Source of the DNA: Nitrospinaceae bacterium
GTDB taxonomy: Bacteria > Nitrospinota_A > UBA7883 > JAJDBK01
DNA: 64,000 nt
Direction of reading: 5' to 3'
Assembly (NCBI GenBank): GCA_029261405.1
Contig: JAJDBK010000068.1
Coordinates: forward strand, 1 to 64,000
The notes under the pieces were generated by a model. The model did no database searches, was not told where the DNA came from, and was given only the letters and a program-made list of their open reading frames with translations. Shown here piece by piece: positions 35,969 through 43,662 of this stretch (position 1 is the first letter of the stretch; each line of letters begins with the position of its first letter). Made by a program: the position numbers and the translations under genes.

Positions 35969-38455
35969 TTATTCTACCGCAATTCTTGTTACCATGCCCT
36001 TCACGATGGTAACTTTCCTCCGGTAATTTTTCACTCCCGGTCGTTTAATGATAACGGAGTGGACCCCCGCCACTAAATCATTCACGACAATAGGCGTTTT
36101 TCCCAGAAGTTTACCGTCTACAAATACAACACCCTCTGGCTTGGAAGTTATCTTGAGACCGCCATAACCGCGCTGAGCGGAGTTCCTTGACTTGTCCGTC
36201 CCGTTCGATACCGCTTCGGCGGCGGTGAAAACGTGGGAGACGCTTACAGTTTCATTCTTTTTGAGGTCGATGGTGGTCTCAAACGGTTTAAAGGAGGGAT
36301 TGACCAGTTTTATCTTTATCTTCCCTTCAGTTACGTCATTGAGCCGCTTGGGAGTGGCGCCCATCTCTTCGTTATTCAGATAGATCGTAGCCCACGGTAT
36401 GGCCGATACGCTCAGGACACCCTTGCCAAGCTCTACGAGTATCGGCGAAACGATTTTCGGGCTATCGGCGTTGATCACTATTTTTGTTTCGTATTTCCTG
36501 AAGCCAGGTTTTATCACCTTAAGTCTGTATGTTCCGGGGGCCATTCCTTTGCTCAATGGGGCGACCCCGATTTTCCGACCGTCCAGATAGATATCGGCGC
36601 CCTTTGCGCTGTTGGTTATACGAAGTTGGCCTTCCAGCTTTTTCAGGTTACCTGCAACCGCGACACTCCTGTCGAGGGAGACTGTCACTGTGGTGGTATA
36701 AGGAGAGTAACCGTCTCGTGTCAGTTTCACCTTGCGCTCGCCGGGAAGGGTAGAGACAGTCATGGGTGTAACACCGATCTTTTTCCCGTCGAGATAAATT
36801 GTGGCGGTTCCGGATGTACTGGTTATTTTCAGTTCCCCTTTTTTCTGGACAAGACTGGCTGATACTTTCTCCGGTTTATCTCCGGTAACGGTAACTGTTG
36901 AGGTCAGAGGTTCGTAACCCGGCTTTTCCAGCCTGACTGTATGCGGTCCCGGCGCGATGGAGTATTTCATCGGTGATACGCCAACCCAATCGTTGTCCAC
37001 ATAAACGTTCGCTTCGAGAACAGGGCCGGAAATGACAATTACCCCCTTTATAAGGACAAGTTCGGTGTTCACTTTGACTCTCTTGCCCGGCATGGCCACG
37101 ATCTCTTTTTCCCATTTCATGTAACCTTCGGCTTCTACTCGGAGCGAATGGGTTCCTGGCTCGATTTCTATATCCCTCATGGGGGTTATCCCGAGCGGTG
37201 TATTGTCTATGAAGACGTTACCTTTAACAGGGGAGACGATAGAAACCATCGCAGGCTCTGGTTCTTTTTCGACAATGGCTGGAACCGGGACCGCTTCAGG
37301 CGAAACCTGTTCCTTTGTTGTCGGCGGCGCCACAGCCGGTATTGGCGCCTTTTCGGTTATATCTTGCGGTTCCTCGACTTGCTGACTCCGTTGTGGCTCC
37401 ACAATTTCCGTTTCGAGTAGTGGCCCGGCGACCTTTCTGATTTCATTCTCCATTAAGAACCATACGCCACTCATTGCGGCGAAAAACAGCAGAATGGCGC
37501 TTGCGAATCTGACAAATTTTGTTTTGCGAGCCGCCAGCGCCGCAGAAGAGCTGTCAAAGTCGATGGTGACGGCGTCCCTGTGTCTTTTATCGATAACCTC
37601 CTTGCTCAGGTTGGGATTTATTTCGGTTTCGTCGAGGAGAGGTTTTATAGCGGAGACCACATCCTTTAGCGACCTGTATCTATCGGCGGGATCCTTCTGC
37701 AACATCTTGAGGACAATATGGTCGGCGTCCTTGTCGAGTGTCTTGATTAGCCTGCTGGGCGGAACAGGGTGTTCCTGAATGATCTTGTAGATAACGGTGG
37801 TTATCGACTCCCCCTCGAAAGGCCGTTTGCCTGTGAGAAGTTCGTAGAACATTACACCGAGGCTGAACTGGTCGGAGTGACCTGCGACCTTGCCCCCCTG
37901 TACCTGCTCTGGCGACATATAGGAGGGGGAACCTACGGCGTGACCTGTCTGTGTAACCGATCCGGAGGCCTGAAGCCGGGCGAGACCGAAATCGGTGATT
38001 TTTACATGGTCATTTTTCTCGACGAGGATATTTCCAGGTTTAATATCCCGGTGAATGATCCCCCTGGAGTGGGCGAAGGCGAGTCCGTCGGCAACCTGGG
38101 AAACAAGGTTGGCCGAGCGGCGAAAAGGCATCGGACCGGTAGCGACGAGAATCTCGGCCAGATCTTTACCCTCCACGAACTCCATGGCCATGAAGCTCTT
38201 CCCCTCCTCTTCCCCCACATCGTAGATGGTGACGATATTCGGATGGGTAAGTTTGCCTGCCGCCTTGGCTTCGATGTAGAACCGCTCCAGCAGTTCCTCG
38301 TTAGCCATACTGCCGCCCATCTCTTCGAGTTTGATGATCTTCAGGGCGATTATCCGGTCTATCCTGGGGTCGCGGCCTTTCAGGACGATTCCCATGCCAC
38401 CCTGTCCCAACTGCGCAAGGATCTCGTAACGACCGAGGGTCTTGTAATTCACCAT
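35969..38455 (-). CDS. Membrane Ser/Thr protein kinase with six PEGA repeats
   Basis: The 828-residue protein opens with a complete Hanks-type kinase domain: glycine loop GQGGMG (residues 17-22), Lys39, HRD with Asp137, DFG at 155-157 and YMSPEQ. A membrane span follows near residues 315-340, then a Pro/Glu-rich linker and six PEGA repeats to the C-terminus, each carrying an IYLDGKKIGVTPM-like core. The expected topology is kinase inside and PEGA array outside the inner membrane, so the repeats may sense envelope or surface contact. A perfect TATAAT lies on the minus strand 167 bases upstream. It is divergent from motA. The partner downstream also carries PEGA. Catalytic residues are intact; targets unknown. 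Confidence 0.92.
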   Translation of the reverse strand: MVNYKTLGRYEILAQLGQGGMGIVLKGRDPRIDRIIALKIIKLEEMGGSMANEELLERFYIEAKAAGKLTHPNIVTIYDVGEEEGKSFMAMEFVEGKDLAEILVATGPMPFRRSANLVSQVADGLAFAHSRGIIHRDIKPGNILVEKNDHVKITDFGLARLQASGSVTQTGHAVGSPSYMSPEQVQGGKVAGHSDQFSLGVMFYELLTGKRPFEGESITTVIYKIIQEHPVPPSRLIKTLDKDADHIVLKMLQKDPADRYRSLKDVVSAIKPLLDETEINPNLSKEVIDKRHRDAVTIDFDSSSAALAARKTKFVRFASAILLFFAAMSGVWFLMENEIRKVAGPLLETEIVEPQRSQQVEEPQDITEKAPIPAVAPPTTKEQVSPEAVPVPAIVEKEPEPAMVSIVSPVKGNVFIDNTPLGITPMRDIEIEPGTHSLRVEAEGYMKWEKEIVAMPGKRVKVNTELVLIKGVIVISGPVLEANVYVDNDWVGVSPMKYSIAPGPHTVRLEKPGYEPLTSTVTVTGDKPEKVSASLVQKKGELKITSTSGTATIYLDGKKIGVTPMTVSTLPGERKVKLTRDGYSPYTTTVTVSLDRSVAVAGNLKKLEGQLRITNSAKGADIYLDGRKIGVAPLSKGMAPGTYRLKVIKPGFRKYETKIVINADSPKIVSPILVELGKGVLSVSAIPWATIYLNNEEMGATPKRLNDVTEGKIKIKLVNPSFKPFETTIDLKKNETVSVSHVFTAAEAVSNGTDKSRNSAQRGYGGLKITSKPEGVVFVDGKLLGKTPIVVNDLVAGVHSVIIKRPGVKNYRRKVTIVKGMVTRIAVE

Positions 38456-38621
38456 TTACAGTAGATATTTTTCCTGCGACGGGGCGTGGACAAAAGCGAA
38501 ACCACCGGTAATTTTCCGAACCCGCCCCCGCAAAAAGCCACCCGGAACAAACCGTCAACACCAAACCACACGGTTTTGAAGTATATTCCATCGCCCGACC
38601 TGTGTCTACGGGCCGGACCCG

Positions 38622-38646
38622 ATTATATAGAGCTGTAATTGTAATT
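38622..38646 (-). promoter_or_regulatory. Putative sigma-70 promoter of the PEGA kinase gene
   Basis: On the minus strand a perfect TATAAT (38622-38627) is preceded by TAAACA at 18 bases (4 of 6 matches to TTGACA). Transcription would begin near 38615, giving a leader of about 160 bases before the kinase ATG. The remainder of the 386-base divergent gap (38456-38841) holds the sigma-54 site for motA and no other gene. Confidence 0.5.
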
Positions 38647-38778
38647 GTTTATCCTCACCCTTGCTGTGTCTTTCGGTCGATCCGGCTTGCGAAGGCTTTG
38701 ACTCCTTGGGAGATAAAGGAAATACATTTACGAGCTTTGCAATCGTCAAGGATTTGACGAATTTGACCAAAAGTCGCT

Positions 38779-38794
38779 TTGGCACGTCTTTTGC
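38779..38794 (+). promoter_or_regulatory. Sigma-54 promoter upstream of motA
   Basis: TTGGCACG-TCTT-TTGC matches the -24/-12 sigma-54 consensus at every conserved position, with the invariant GG and GC exactly 12 bases apart. Transcription should start about 12 bases after the GC, near 38806, leaving a 36-base leader before the motA ATG at 38842. Two ATTTGAC repeats lie just upstream. An enhancer-binding activator would be required and is not encoded in the window. This supports class-II-like control of the stator operon. Confidence 0.85.
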
Positions 38795-38841
38795 CCTTTA
38801 CGGTCTGAAAAACTACTGCAGTCGGCTTTTGGATCAAAAAT

Positions 38842-39603
38842 ATGGATATTGCTACCGTAATAGGTATTGTCGGAGGTCTGGGAATAATCGCGTTCGCCAT
38901 CGGACCGGCCCAACTGGGTATCTTCATCGACGTTACCTCGTTTCTTATCGTTGTACTCGGTACTTTCTCGGCGGTATTTGTGAGTTACCCGATGCCCGAT
39001 GTTATCGCCATGGTCGGGGTTTTGAACAAAACCCTCTTCTATCAGACGAAATCGCCCGATGAAGTAATACCGCAACTCCTCGAATACGCCGGGACAGCCC
39101 GCCGTGACGGGATTTTGGCGTTGCAACCTGTCATGTCGTCGGTGGACGATCCGTTCATGAACCTTGGGCTTCAGCTTGCCATCGATGGCGCGGAACCGCA
39201 GGCGATAATGAAAATCCTCGAAACCGAGATCGAATATGTAAGAGAGAGACATAAAACGGGGATGGATATGGCGATGAACCTTGCTACACTCTCCCCGGCT
39301 TTTGGAATGATAGGAACTCTGGTTGGCCTGGTTCTGATGCTCCAGAAACTTGACGATCCGTCATCTATCGGCCCGGCCATGGCCATTGCCCTTATAACAA
39401 CATTTTACGGCGCCCTTATGGCCAACCTGCTCTTCATGCCGATGGCCGGAAAGCTGAAAAAACGGAGTACCGACGAGATGCTGGTAAAGGAGATCATGCT
39501 TGAAGGCATCAGCTCCATAGCGTCGGGGGATAACCCGCGAATGATCGAGCAGAAACTCAATGCGTTCCTGATCCCGAAAATGCGAAAGACCGTTTTTGAT
39601 TAA
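38842..39603 (+). CDS. motA: Flagellar stator proton-channel subunit MotA
   Basis: MotA forms the ring around MotB and couples ion flow to rotor movement in the inner membrane. The 253-residue protein begins with two spans (about residues 3-22 and 30-50), has the cytoplasmic loop with charged residues (EIEYVRERHKTGMDMA near residue 135), and two further spans with the family motif LSPAFGMIGTLVGLVLML (about 150-170) and IALITTFYGALMANLLFMP (about 180-200). The start ATG has GGA eight bases upstream. Its end overlaps the degenerate MotB-like frame. Ion type cannot be told from the sequence alone. Firm. Confidence 0.96.
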   Translation: MDIATVIGIVGGLGIIAFAIGPAQLGIFIDVTSFLIVVLGTFSAVFVSYPMPDVIAMVGVLNKTLFYQTKSPDEVIPQLLEYAGTARRDGILALQPVMSSVDDPFMNLGLQLAIDGAEPQAIMKILETEIEYVRERHKTGMDMAMNLATLSPAFGMIGTLVGLVLMLQKLDDPSSIGPAMAIALITTFYGALMANLLFMPMAGKLKKRSTDEMLVKEIMLEGISSIASGDNPRMIEQKLNAFLIPKMRKTVFD

Positions 39604-40321
39604 GCCAGGTCAGGCGGGCGCCGTTTTGAATAGAGCGATAATAAACAATATCCGGGGCGACAGCCTCCGGGTTATGAACGTTACCCTGATGATGCTCATA
39701 CTGGCGTTCTTCATAGTTCTGACCTCCCTCTCCGTCCCGGCGGAGGACAGACGAAAGGCGGCGTTGGGCTCCCTGGCCGGAACGCTGGGGCTGATGCCAG
39801 GAGGTGGATCGGCCATGCAATCGGATTCAAAGAGCCTCCAGTTGCGGGCCGGTTATATGTATAGCGAAGATATGATGAAGACGATCATGGTGAGCAAATT
39901 CGAGGAGTATCTGCTGGAAAGAAAGACCGACGAAGCTGTCCGTACATTGGCGAAGGCTGGCGCCCTTGAGCTATCGATCGAAACCCGCCTGCTTTTCGAG
40001 CCGGGATCGGCGAAGATCAGGAAGTCGGCCGCCGAATTCATGGAACGACTGGGAGAGATGCTGGTGAATATCCCCGGTCACTTCGTGGTCGAAGGGCATA
40101 CTTCAAGCGTAAAGATAAACAGCGCCAGATATCCGAACAACATAGCCTTCTCCATTGCCAGGGCTGGCGCCATATTGCGGTATCTGGTAGAGAAAGCGGA
40201 GGTCAAAAAAGAGAGGATCTCTCTCTCCGGGTACGGCTCCCTTAAACCGCGGGTGAAAGGGAAGACGAATAAAGCGGCTACCATGAACAACTATATAAAA
40301 ATCGTCTACAGGCGCCACTAG
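39596..40321 (+). CDS. Degenerate MotB-like OmpA-family protein
   Basis: The 241-residue protein aligns with MotB: a single span near residues 26-47 and a C-terminal OmpA-like domain (FEPGSAKIRKSA, VVEGHT, LSGYGSLKP). The proton-carrying Asp of MotB is Thr30 here (compare FGDLLSLLLTFF of the next gene with MNVTLMMLILAFF). In the OmpA domain the HTD motif reads HTS, and the NRR peptidoglycan-binding arginines read NNY. It therefore should neither conduct protons nor bind peptidoglycan in the usual way. It lies in the stator operon between motA and the intact motB. The TTG at 39596 overlaps motA by 8 bases; TTG 39626 is an alternative start. Family firm, role unknown. Confidence 0.85.
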   Translation: MIKPGQAGAVLNRAIINNIRGDSLRVMNVTLMMLILAFFIVLTSLSVPAEDRRKAALGSLAGTLGLMPGGGSAMQSDSKSLQLRAGYMYSEDMMKTIMVSKFEEYLLERKTDEAVRTLAKAGALELSIETRLLFEPGSAKIRKSAAEFMERLGEMLVNIPGHFVVEGHTSSVKINSARYPNNIAFSIARAGAILRYLVEKAEVKKERISLSGYGSLKPRVKGKTNKAATMNNYIKIVYRRH

Positions 40322-40332
40322 AGAGCAATACA

Positions 40333-41151
40333 ATGAGTGTCGCCAGAGGACAGAAAAAAAAGAAGGGTGAGGAGGAGGAAGAAGCCGACACTACCGTATG
40401 GATGGTGACTTTCGGCGATCTGCTCTCCTTGTTGCTTACCTTCTTTGTTCTGATGTTTTCAATGAACACACTGGATGACCAGGTGGTAAAAGACATGTTT
40501 TCAACTTTTTCAGGAGGGTCGGGCGTACTTTCGTTTCATGAAAGTTTTCCCGTGGAGTCGCCCAGGTATCAGAAGATAAACATGACCAAAATCATGACGG
40601 TAAAGGATTTCCTCGATTTTCTGGAGGAGGCTTCAAAAAAAGAGGAAAGAACCATTAAAGTCAAGGCGGCAGGACTGGCCAACGCCCTGTTCATCAACGA
40701 GGTGAAGTTGAAAAGGAGGGGGCCGTCCTTTGTTGTGTCGTTTCCAGCAAGAAAAATGTTCGAGCCTGGATCGGCTAAAATAAACGAAGAGTTCTACCCG
40801 GCGTTCAGACAACTGGGTGAAACGTTACGCTATTCGGACAGCTATATTGTAATTGAGGGGCACACTGACGACATCCCGATATCGACACCGAGCTACCCTT
40901 CAAACTGGGAACTGTCGGCGGCCAGAGCCTCGAACGTGATGGCCTTTTTCGCCGCCAACACACCCATAGAGGTCGAAAGGTTATTTTCGGTCGGGTACGC
41001 AGATACAAGAAATGTGGTAAGAAACATTGGCGAAGGGTATCGTATAAGGAATCGACGGATAGATATTGTTATTAAACAGGCGCCAGAAACGCCAGTGGAT
41101 TTAAAATTTGCGCCGTTGGACCAGTATATAAACTTTACCCTTACGAATTAA
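40333..41151 (+). CDS. motB: Flagellar stator peptidoglycan-anchoring subunit MotB
   Basis: The 272-residue protein has a lysine- and glutamate-rich N-terminus, then one membrane span with the essential Asp29 (VTFGDLLSLLLTFFVLM), a plug/linker region and a C-terminal OmpA-like peptidoglycan-binding domain with EGHTDDIPI and NRRIDI. All functional positions missing from the preceding paralogue are present here. It begins 11 bases after that gene and fliL follows 29 bases later. It should assemble with MotA as the force-generating stator. Firm. Confidence 0.96.
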   Translation: MSVARGQKKKKGEEEEEADTTVWMVTFGDLLSLLLTFFVLMFSMNTLDDQVVKDMFSTFSGGSGVLSFHESFPVESPRYQKINMTKIMTVKDFLDFLEEASKKEERTIKVKAAGLANALFINEVKLKRRGPSFVVSFPARKMFEPGSAKINEEFYPAFRQLGETLRYSDSYIVIEGHTDDIPISTPSYPSNWELSAARASNVMAFFAANTPIEVERLFSVGYADTRNVVRNIGEGYRIRNRRIDIVIKQAPETPVDLKFAPLDQYINFTLTN

Positions 41152-41180
41152 CAGATCGAAGATAGGAAGGATAATCCGAA

Positions 41181-41687
41181 ATGGCCGATGAAGAGGAAGT
41201 AAAAGAGGGAGGCGGTAACAAGATGATAGTCATCATCCTTATCGCCATAATTGTCCTCCTGCTTGCAGGTGGCGGAGCTTTCTTCTTTATGCAACAATCA
41301 GCGCCTCCGCCGGCGGCGGTGGAAGGGGAGACAGGCGCCGAGGGGGGTGACGCAACCGAAGCGGCCCTCGACAAGGCCTCTCTGGGAGAGAGCATGGAAC
41401 TCGATCCGTTTATCGTAAACCTTACCTCAACCACCGGGGTGGATCGTTATCTCAAGGTGGTGCTGGTTCTGGTGGTGTCGAACGAAAAAGTGAAGGAAGA
41501 AGTTGTCAACAAGACACCTCAACTAAAGGATTCGATCATCACTGTGCTCTCTAGCAAAAGCCCGGATGAGGTTTTGACCATACAGGGAAAACACGACCTG
41601 AAAATCGAGTTGGTAAAAAGGATAAACACTGTAGTAACAACAGGTGTGGCGCGTGAACTATTCTTCACAGAGTTCGTGGTACAATAG
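41181..41687 (+). CDS. fliL: Flagellar basal-body-associated protein FliL
   Basis: FliL surrounds stator units and supports torque and motor output. The 168-residue protein has an acidic cytoplasmic tail, one membrane span (about residues 16-36, MIVIILIAIIVLLLAGGGAFFF), an Ala/Glu-rich linker, and the FliL periplasmic domain (LDPFIVNLTSTTGVDRYLKVVLVLVVSN, then FFTEFVVQ at the end). An AGGAAGGA site precedes ATG 41181. It is the last gene before a 205-base gap containing a stable hairpin. Family length and end are standard. Confidence 0.93.
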   Translation: MADEEEVKEGGGNKMIVIILIAIIVLLLAGGGAFFFMQQSAPPPAAVEGETGAEGGDATEAALDKASLGESMELDPFIVNLTSTTGVDRYLKVVLVLVVSNEKVKEEVVNKTPQLKDSIITVLSSKSPDEVLTIQGKHDLKIELVKRINTVVTTGVARELFFTEFVVQ

Positions 41688-41736
41688 CGGCGCGGCCACA
41701 GCGAATAACGCTACCGCGCCGGTTGAATCCCTTTTT
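41688..41736 (+). terminator. Hairpin with T-run after fliL (terminator or attenuator)
   Basis: CGGCGCGG (41688-41695), directly after the fliL stop codon, pairs perfectly with CCGCGCCG (41714-41721). An inner AGCG/CGCT stem extends the structure, and TTTTT follows at 41732-41736. The ten-base gap before the T-run makes it less than textbook. It could end or reduce the motA operon transcript before fliM. Confidence 0.6.
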
Positions 41737-41892
41737 CAATACGCTCCGGTAGCTTTCGCTTCGCTCTCCGCCTCCGGCTTTTTTACGGATGATTAGGAAT
41801 ATGTATCCCTTGGGTTTGATGGTAATTAGAGTCGTAAACGACGTTCTAATACAAACCGTTACAAAAAATCCGGGTTTCGAGGCCAGGAATAA
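41737..41892 (+). promoter_or_regulatory. Region upstream of fliM with an inverted repeat
   Basis: ATTAGA-GTCGT (41825-41835) and ACGAC-G-TTCTAAT (41838-41850) form an inverted repeat with small asymmetry, 43 bases before fliM. I see no sigma-54 or sigma-28 consensus here and no clear sigma-70 promoter. It may be an operator, or fliM may depend on read-through past the hairpin after fliL. Confidence 0.35.
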
Positions 41893-42933
41893 ATGAGTCA
41901 GGTTCTATCTCAGGAAGAAGTTGACGCTCTTCTGCGCGGAGTGTCGGACGGAGAGATCGAAACCGAGGTTGAGTACTCCGGTGACGAATCGGGTATCGTA
42001 ACCTACGACCTGACAAGCCAGGAGCGTATTATCCGTGGCAGGATGCCGACACTGGACATTATCAACCAGCGTTTTTCCAGGCTGTTTCGAAACGCTCTTT
42101 CGGCGGCCCTTCGCAAGGTTCTCGACGTGGCCGCAGTCTCGACGGACACGGTAAAGTTCGGTGAGTTTGTAAAGTCGTTACCTGTGCCAGCCTCCCTGCA
42201 TATATTCAAGATCGAGCCTCTGCGTGGATTCGCCCTGCTGGTGGCCGAATCGAAACTTGTATTCGCTCTGGTGGACACCTTTTTCGGCGGCACCGGGGAG
42301 GGCAAGATGAAGATCGAAGGGCGCGATTTCACCACCATCGAACAGAGGATGATTAAAAAGGTTGTTCTGATGGTGCTAGAAGATCTTGAGTCGGCGTGGA
42401 AACCGGTCCACAATGTCAAGATGAGTTTCGTCCGCTCTGAGGTCAACCCGCAGTTCGCCGCCATAGTGCCACCTACCGACGTGGTGGTGGTTGTTATGTT
42501 CGAAATTGAGCTTGACTCCATAAGTGGCACCCTTACGGTCTGCCTCCCTTATTCGACTATTGAACCGATTATCGGCAAGCTGAGAGCCGGATTCCAGAGT
42601 GACCAGCTCGAAGTTGACCAGGCGTGGATAAAACGACTAAGGGACAGGCTCTCCGAGGCTGTCGTGGAAGTTGTCGTGGAGCTTGGTGAAACATTAATTC
42701 CGAGCGCCACTCTCGTGAACATGAAACCGGGGGATGTTATCCCGCTGGACAGCGATGTCGATTCCGAACTTACCATCCGGGTCGCCGGAATTTCGAAATT
42801 CAGAGGAAAACCTGGCGCTGTAAAAGGGAATCGAGCGGTAAGGATTACCGATAAAATCAGAAGGGTCGGTAGCCTGAATAGAAATCCGGATGAAACGAAT
42901 TTCCCCGGTGAATCGTCAGACTCTGGCAAATAA
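41893..42933 (+). CDS. fliM: Flagellar motor switch protein FliM
   Basis: FliM is the middle C-ring protein that binds phosphorylated CheY and sets rotation direction. The 346-residue protein has the N-terminal CheY-binding-like peptide LSQEEVDALLRGV (residues 4-16, also typical of FliM starts), the CheC-like middle domain (TLDIINQRFSRLFRNALS, FALVDTFFGGTGE) and the C-terminal SpoA domain (VELGETLIPSATLVNMKPGDVIPLD). AGGAATAA precedes ATG 41893. fliN follows 22 bases later. Complete and intact. Confidence 0.97.
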   Translation: MSQVLSQEEVDALLRGVSDGEIETEVEYSGDESGIVTYDLTSQERIIRGRMPTLDIINQRFSRLFRNALSAALRKVLDVAAVSTDTVKFGEFVKSLPVPASLHIFKIEPLRGFALLVAESKLVFALVDTFFGGTGEGKMKIEGRDFTTIEQRMIKKVVLMVLEDLESAWKPVHNVKMSFVRSEVNPQFAAIVPPTDVVVVVMFEIELDSISGTLTVCLPYSTIEPIIGKLRAGFQSDQLEVDQAWIKRLRDRLSEAVVEVVVELGETLIPSATLVNMKPGDVIPLDSDVDSELTIRVAGISKFRGKPGAVKGNRAVRITDKIRRVGSLNRNPDETNFPGESSDSGK

Positions 42934-42955
42934 ATAATTTTGGATAGGTACGACT

Positions 42956-43423
42956 ATGATCGATGATGCGCTGAACGCCGAAAACGAAGAAGACCTGTGG
43001 GCGGCGGCGGCGGAGGACCTTGTAAAACAAAAAGAGATGCTTCGTGACGAAGCGGCGGGCGGCCAGGAAGAGCAACCGGTGGCCGTTCAGTCCGTCGAGG
43101 CGGCGGCCCCTCCCTCCCCTGTAGCCGAAAGCCCCGTCCCCGCCGGAGCCACCGTTACCACCGACGGCGCTATGGGGAGAATTCTGGACCTCCCGCTAAA
43201 GATCACTGTCGAGCTGGGACGAACGAAGATGTTGATAAACGATCTTATGCAACTGGGGCAAGGGTCGGTAATAGAATTATCGAAACTAGTTGGGGAGCCA
43301 CTTGAAATTCTTGTAAATGAAAAACTGATCGGCAAAGGGGAAGTCGTTGTCATAAACGAGAAGTTCGGTGTCCGGCTGACAGAGGTTGCAACACCAGAAA
43401 AGCGGATAGAAAATTTGGGGTAA
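42956..43423 (+). CDS. fliN: Flagellar motor switch protein FliN
   Basis: FliN forms the lower part of the C-ring and helps dock export substrates. The 155-residue protein has an acidic, Ala/Pro-rich N-terminal extension (about residues 1-70) and the C-terminal SpoA domain (LPLKITVELGRTKMLINDLMQLGQGSVIELSKLVGEPLEI in pieces, then GEVVVINEKFGVRLTEV). The N-terminus is longer than in E. coli but ordinary for other phyla. AGG precedes ATG 42956. A sigma-54 promoter begins about 150 bases after its stop, so it ends the fliM-fliN unit. Confidence 0.95.
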   Translation: MIDDALNAENEEDLWAAAAEDLVKQKEMLRDEAAGGQEEQPVAVQSVEAAAPPSPVAESPVPAGATVTTDGAMGRILDLPLKITVELGRTKMLINDLMQLGQGSVIELSKLVGEPLEILVNEKLIGKGEVVVINEKFGVRLTEVATPEKRIENLG

Positions 43424-43560
43424 CCGCCCCCCCTTTCCCTCTCAAATAAAACTGTCAAATAATCGCCCATCTTGCGGTTCGTCAAAAATCCGGCGCCAGG
43501 AAATTGATGTAAAATTACCCGCTTTCTATCGATATATTCAAAGATATCAGTTGGTTTAAC

Positions 43561-43590
43561 ACACCCTTCCGGGTGTGGCACACCCTTTGC
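43561..43590 (+). promoter_or_regulatory. Sigma-54 promoter upstream of fliO with overlapping palindromes
   Basis: TGGCAC-ACCCT-TTGC (43576-43590) is a full sigma-54 -24/-12 match with correct spacing. Transcription should begin near 43602. Three arms overlap it: ACACCC (43561-43566), GGGTGT (43571-43576) and ACACCC (43580-43585), so the middle arm can pair with either neighbour across the -24 element. This favours the GTG at 43663 over one at 43606 as the fliO start, since the latter would leave almost no leader. Confidence 0.8.
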
Positions 43591-43662
43591 TCTATCCTGT
43601 TCTAAGTGGTTAATTCAAGTGGCAAGCGTCAATTTTCAATCTCGACCTGGAGCAAAAGGATA

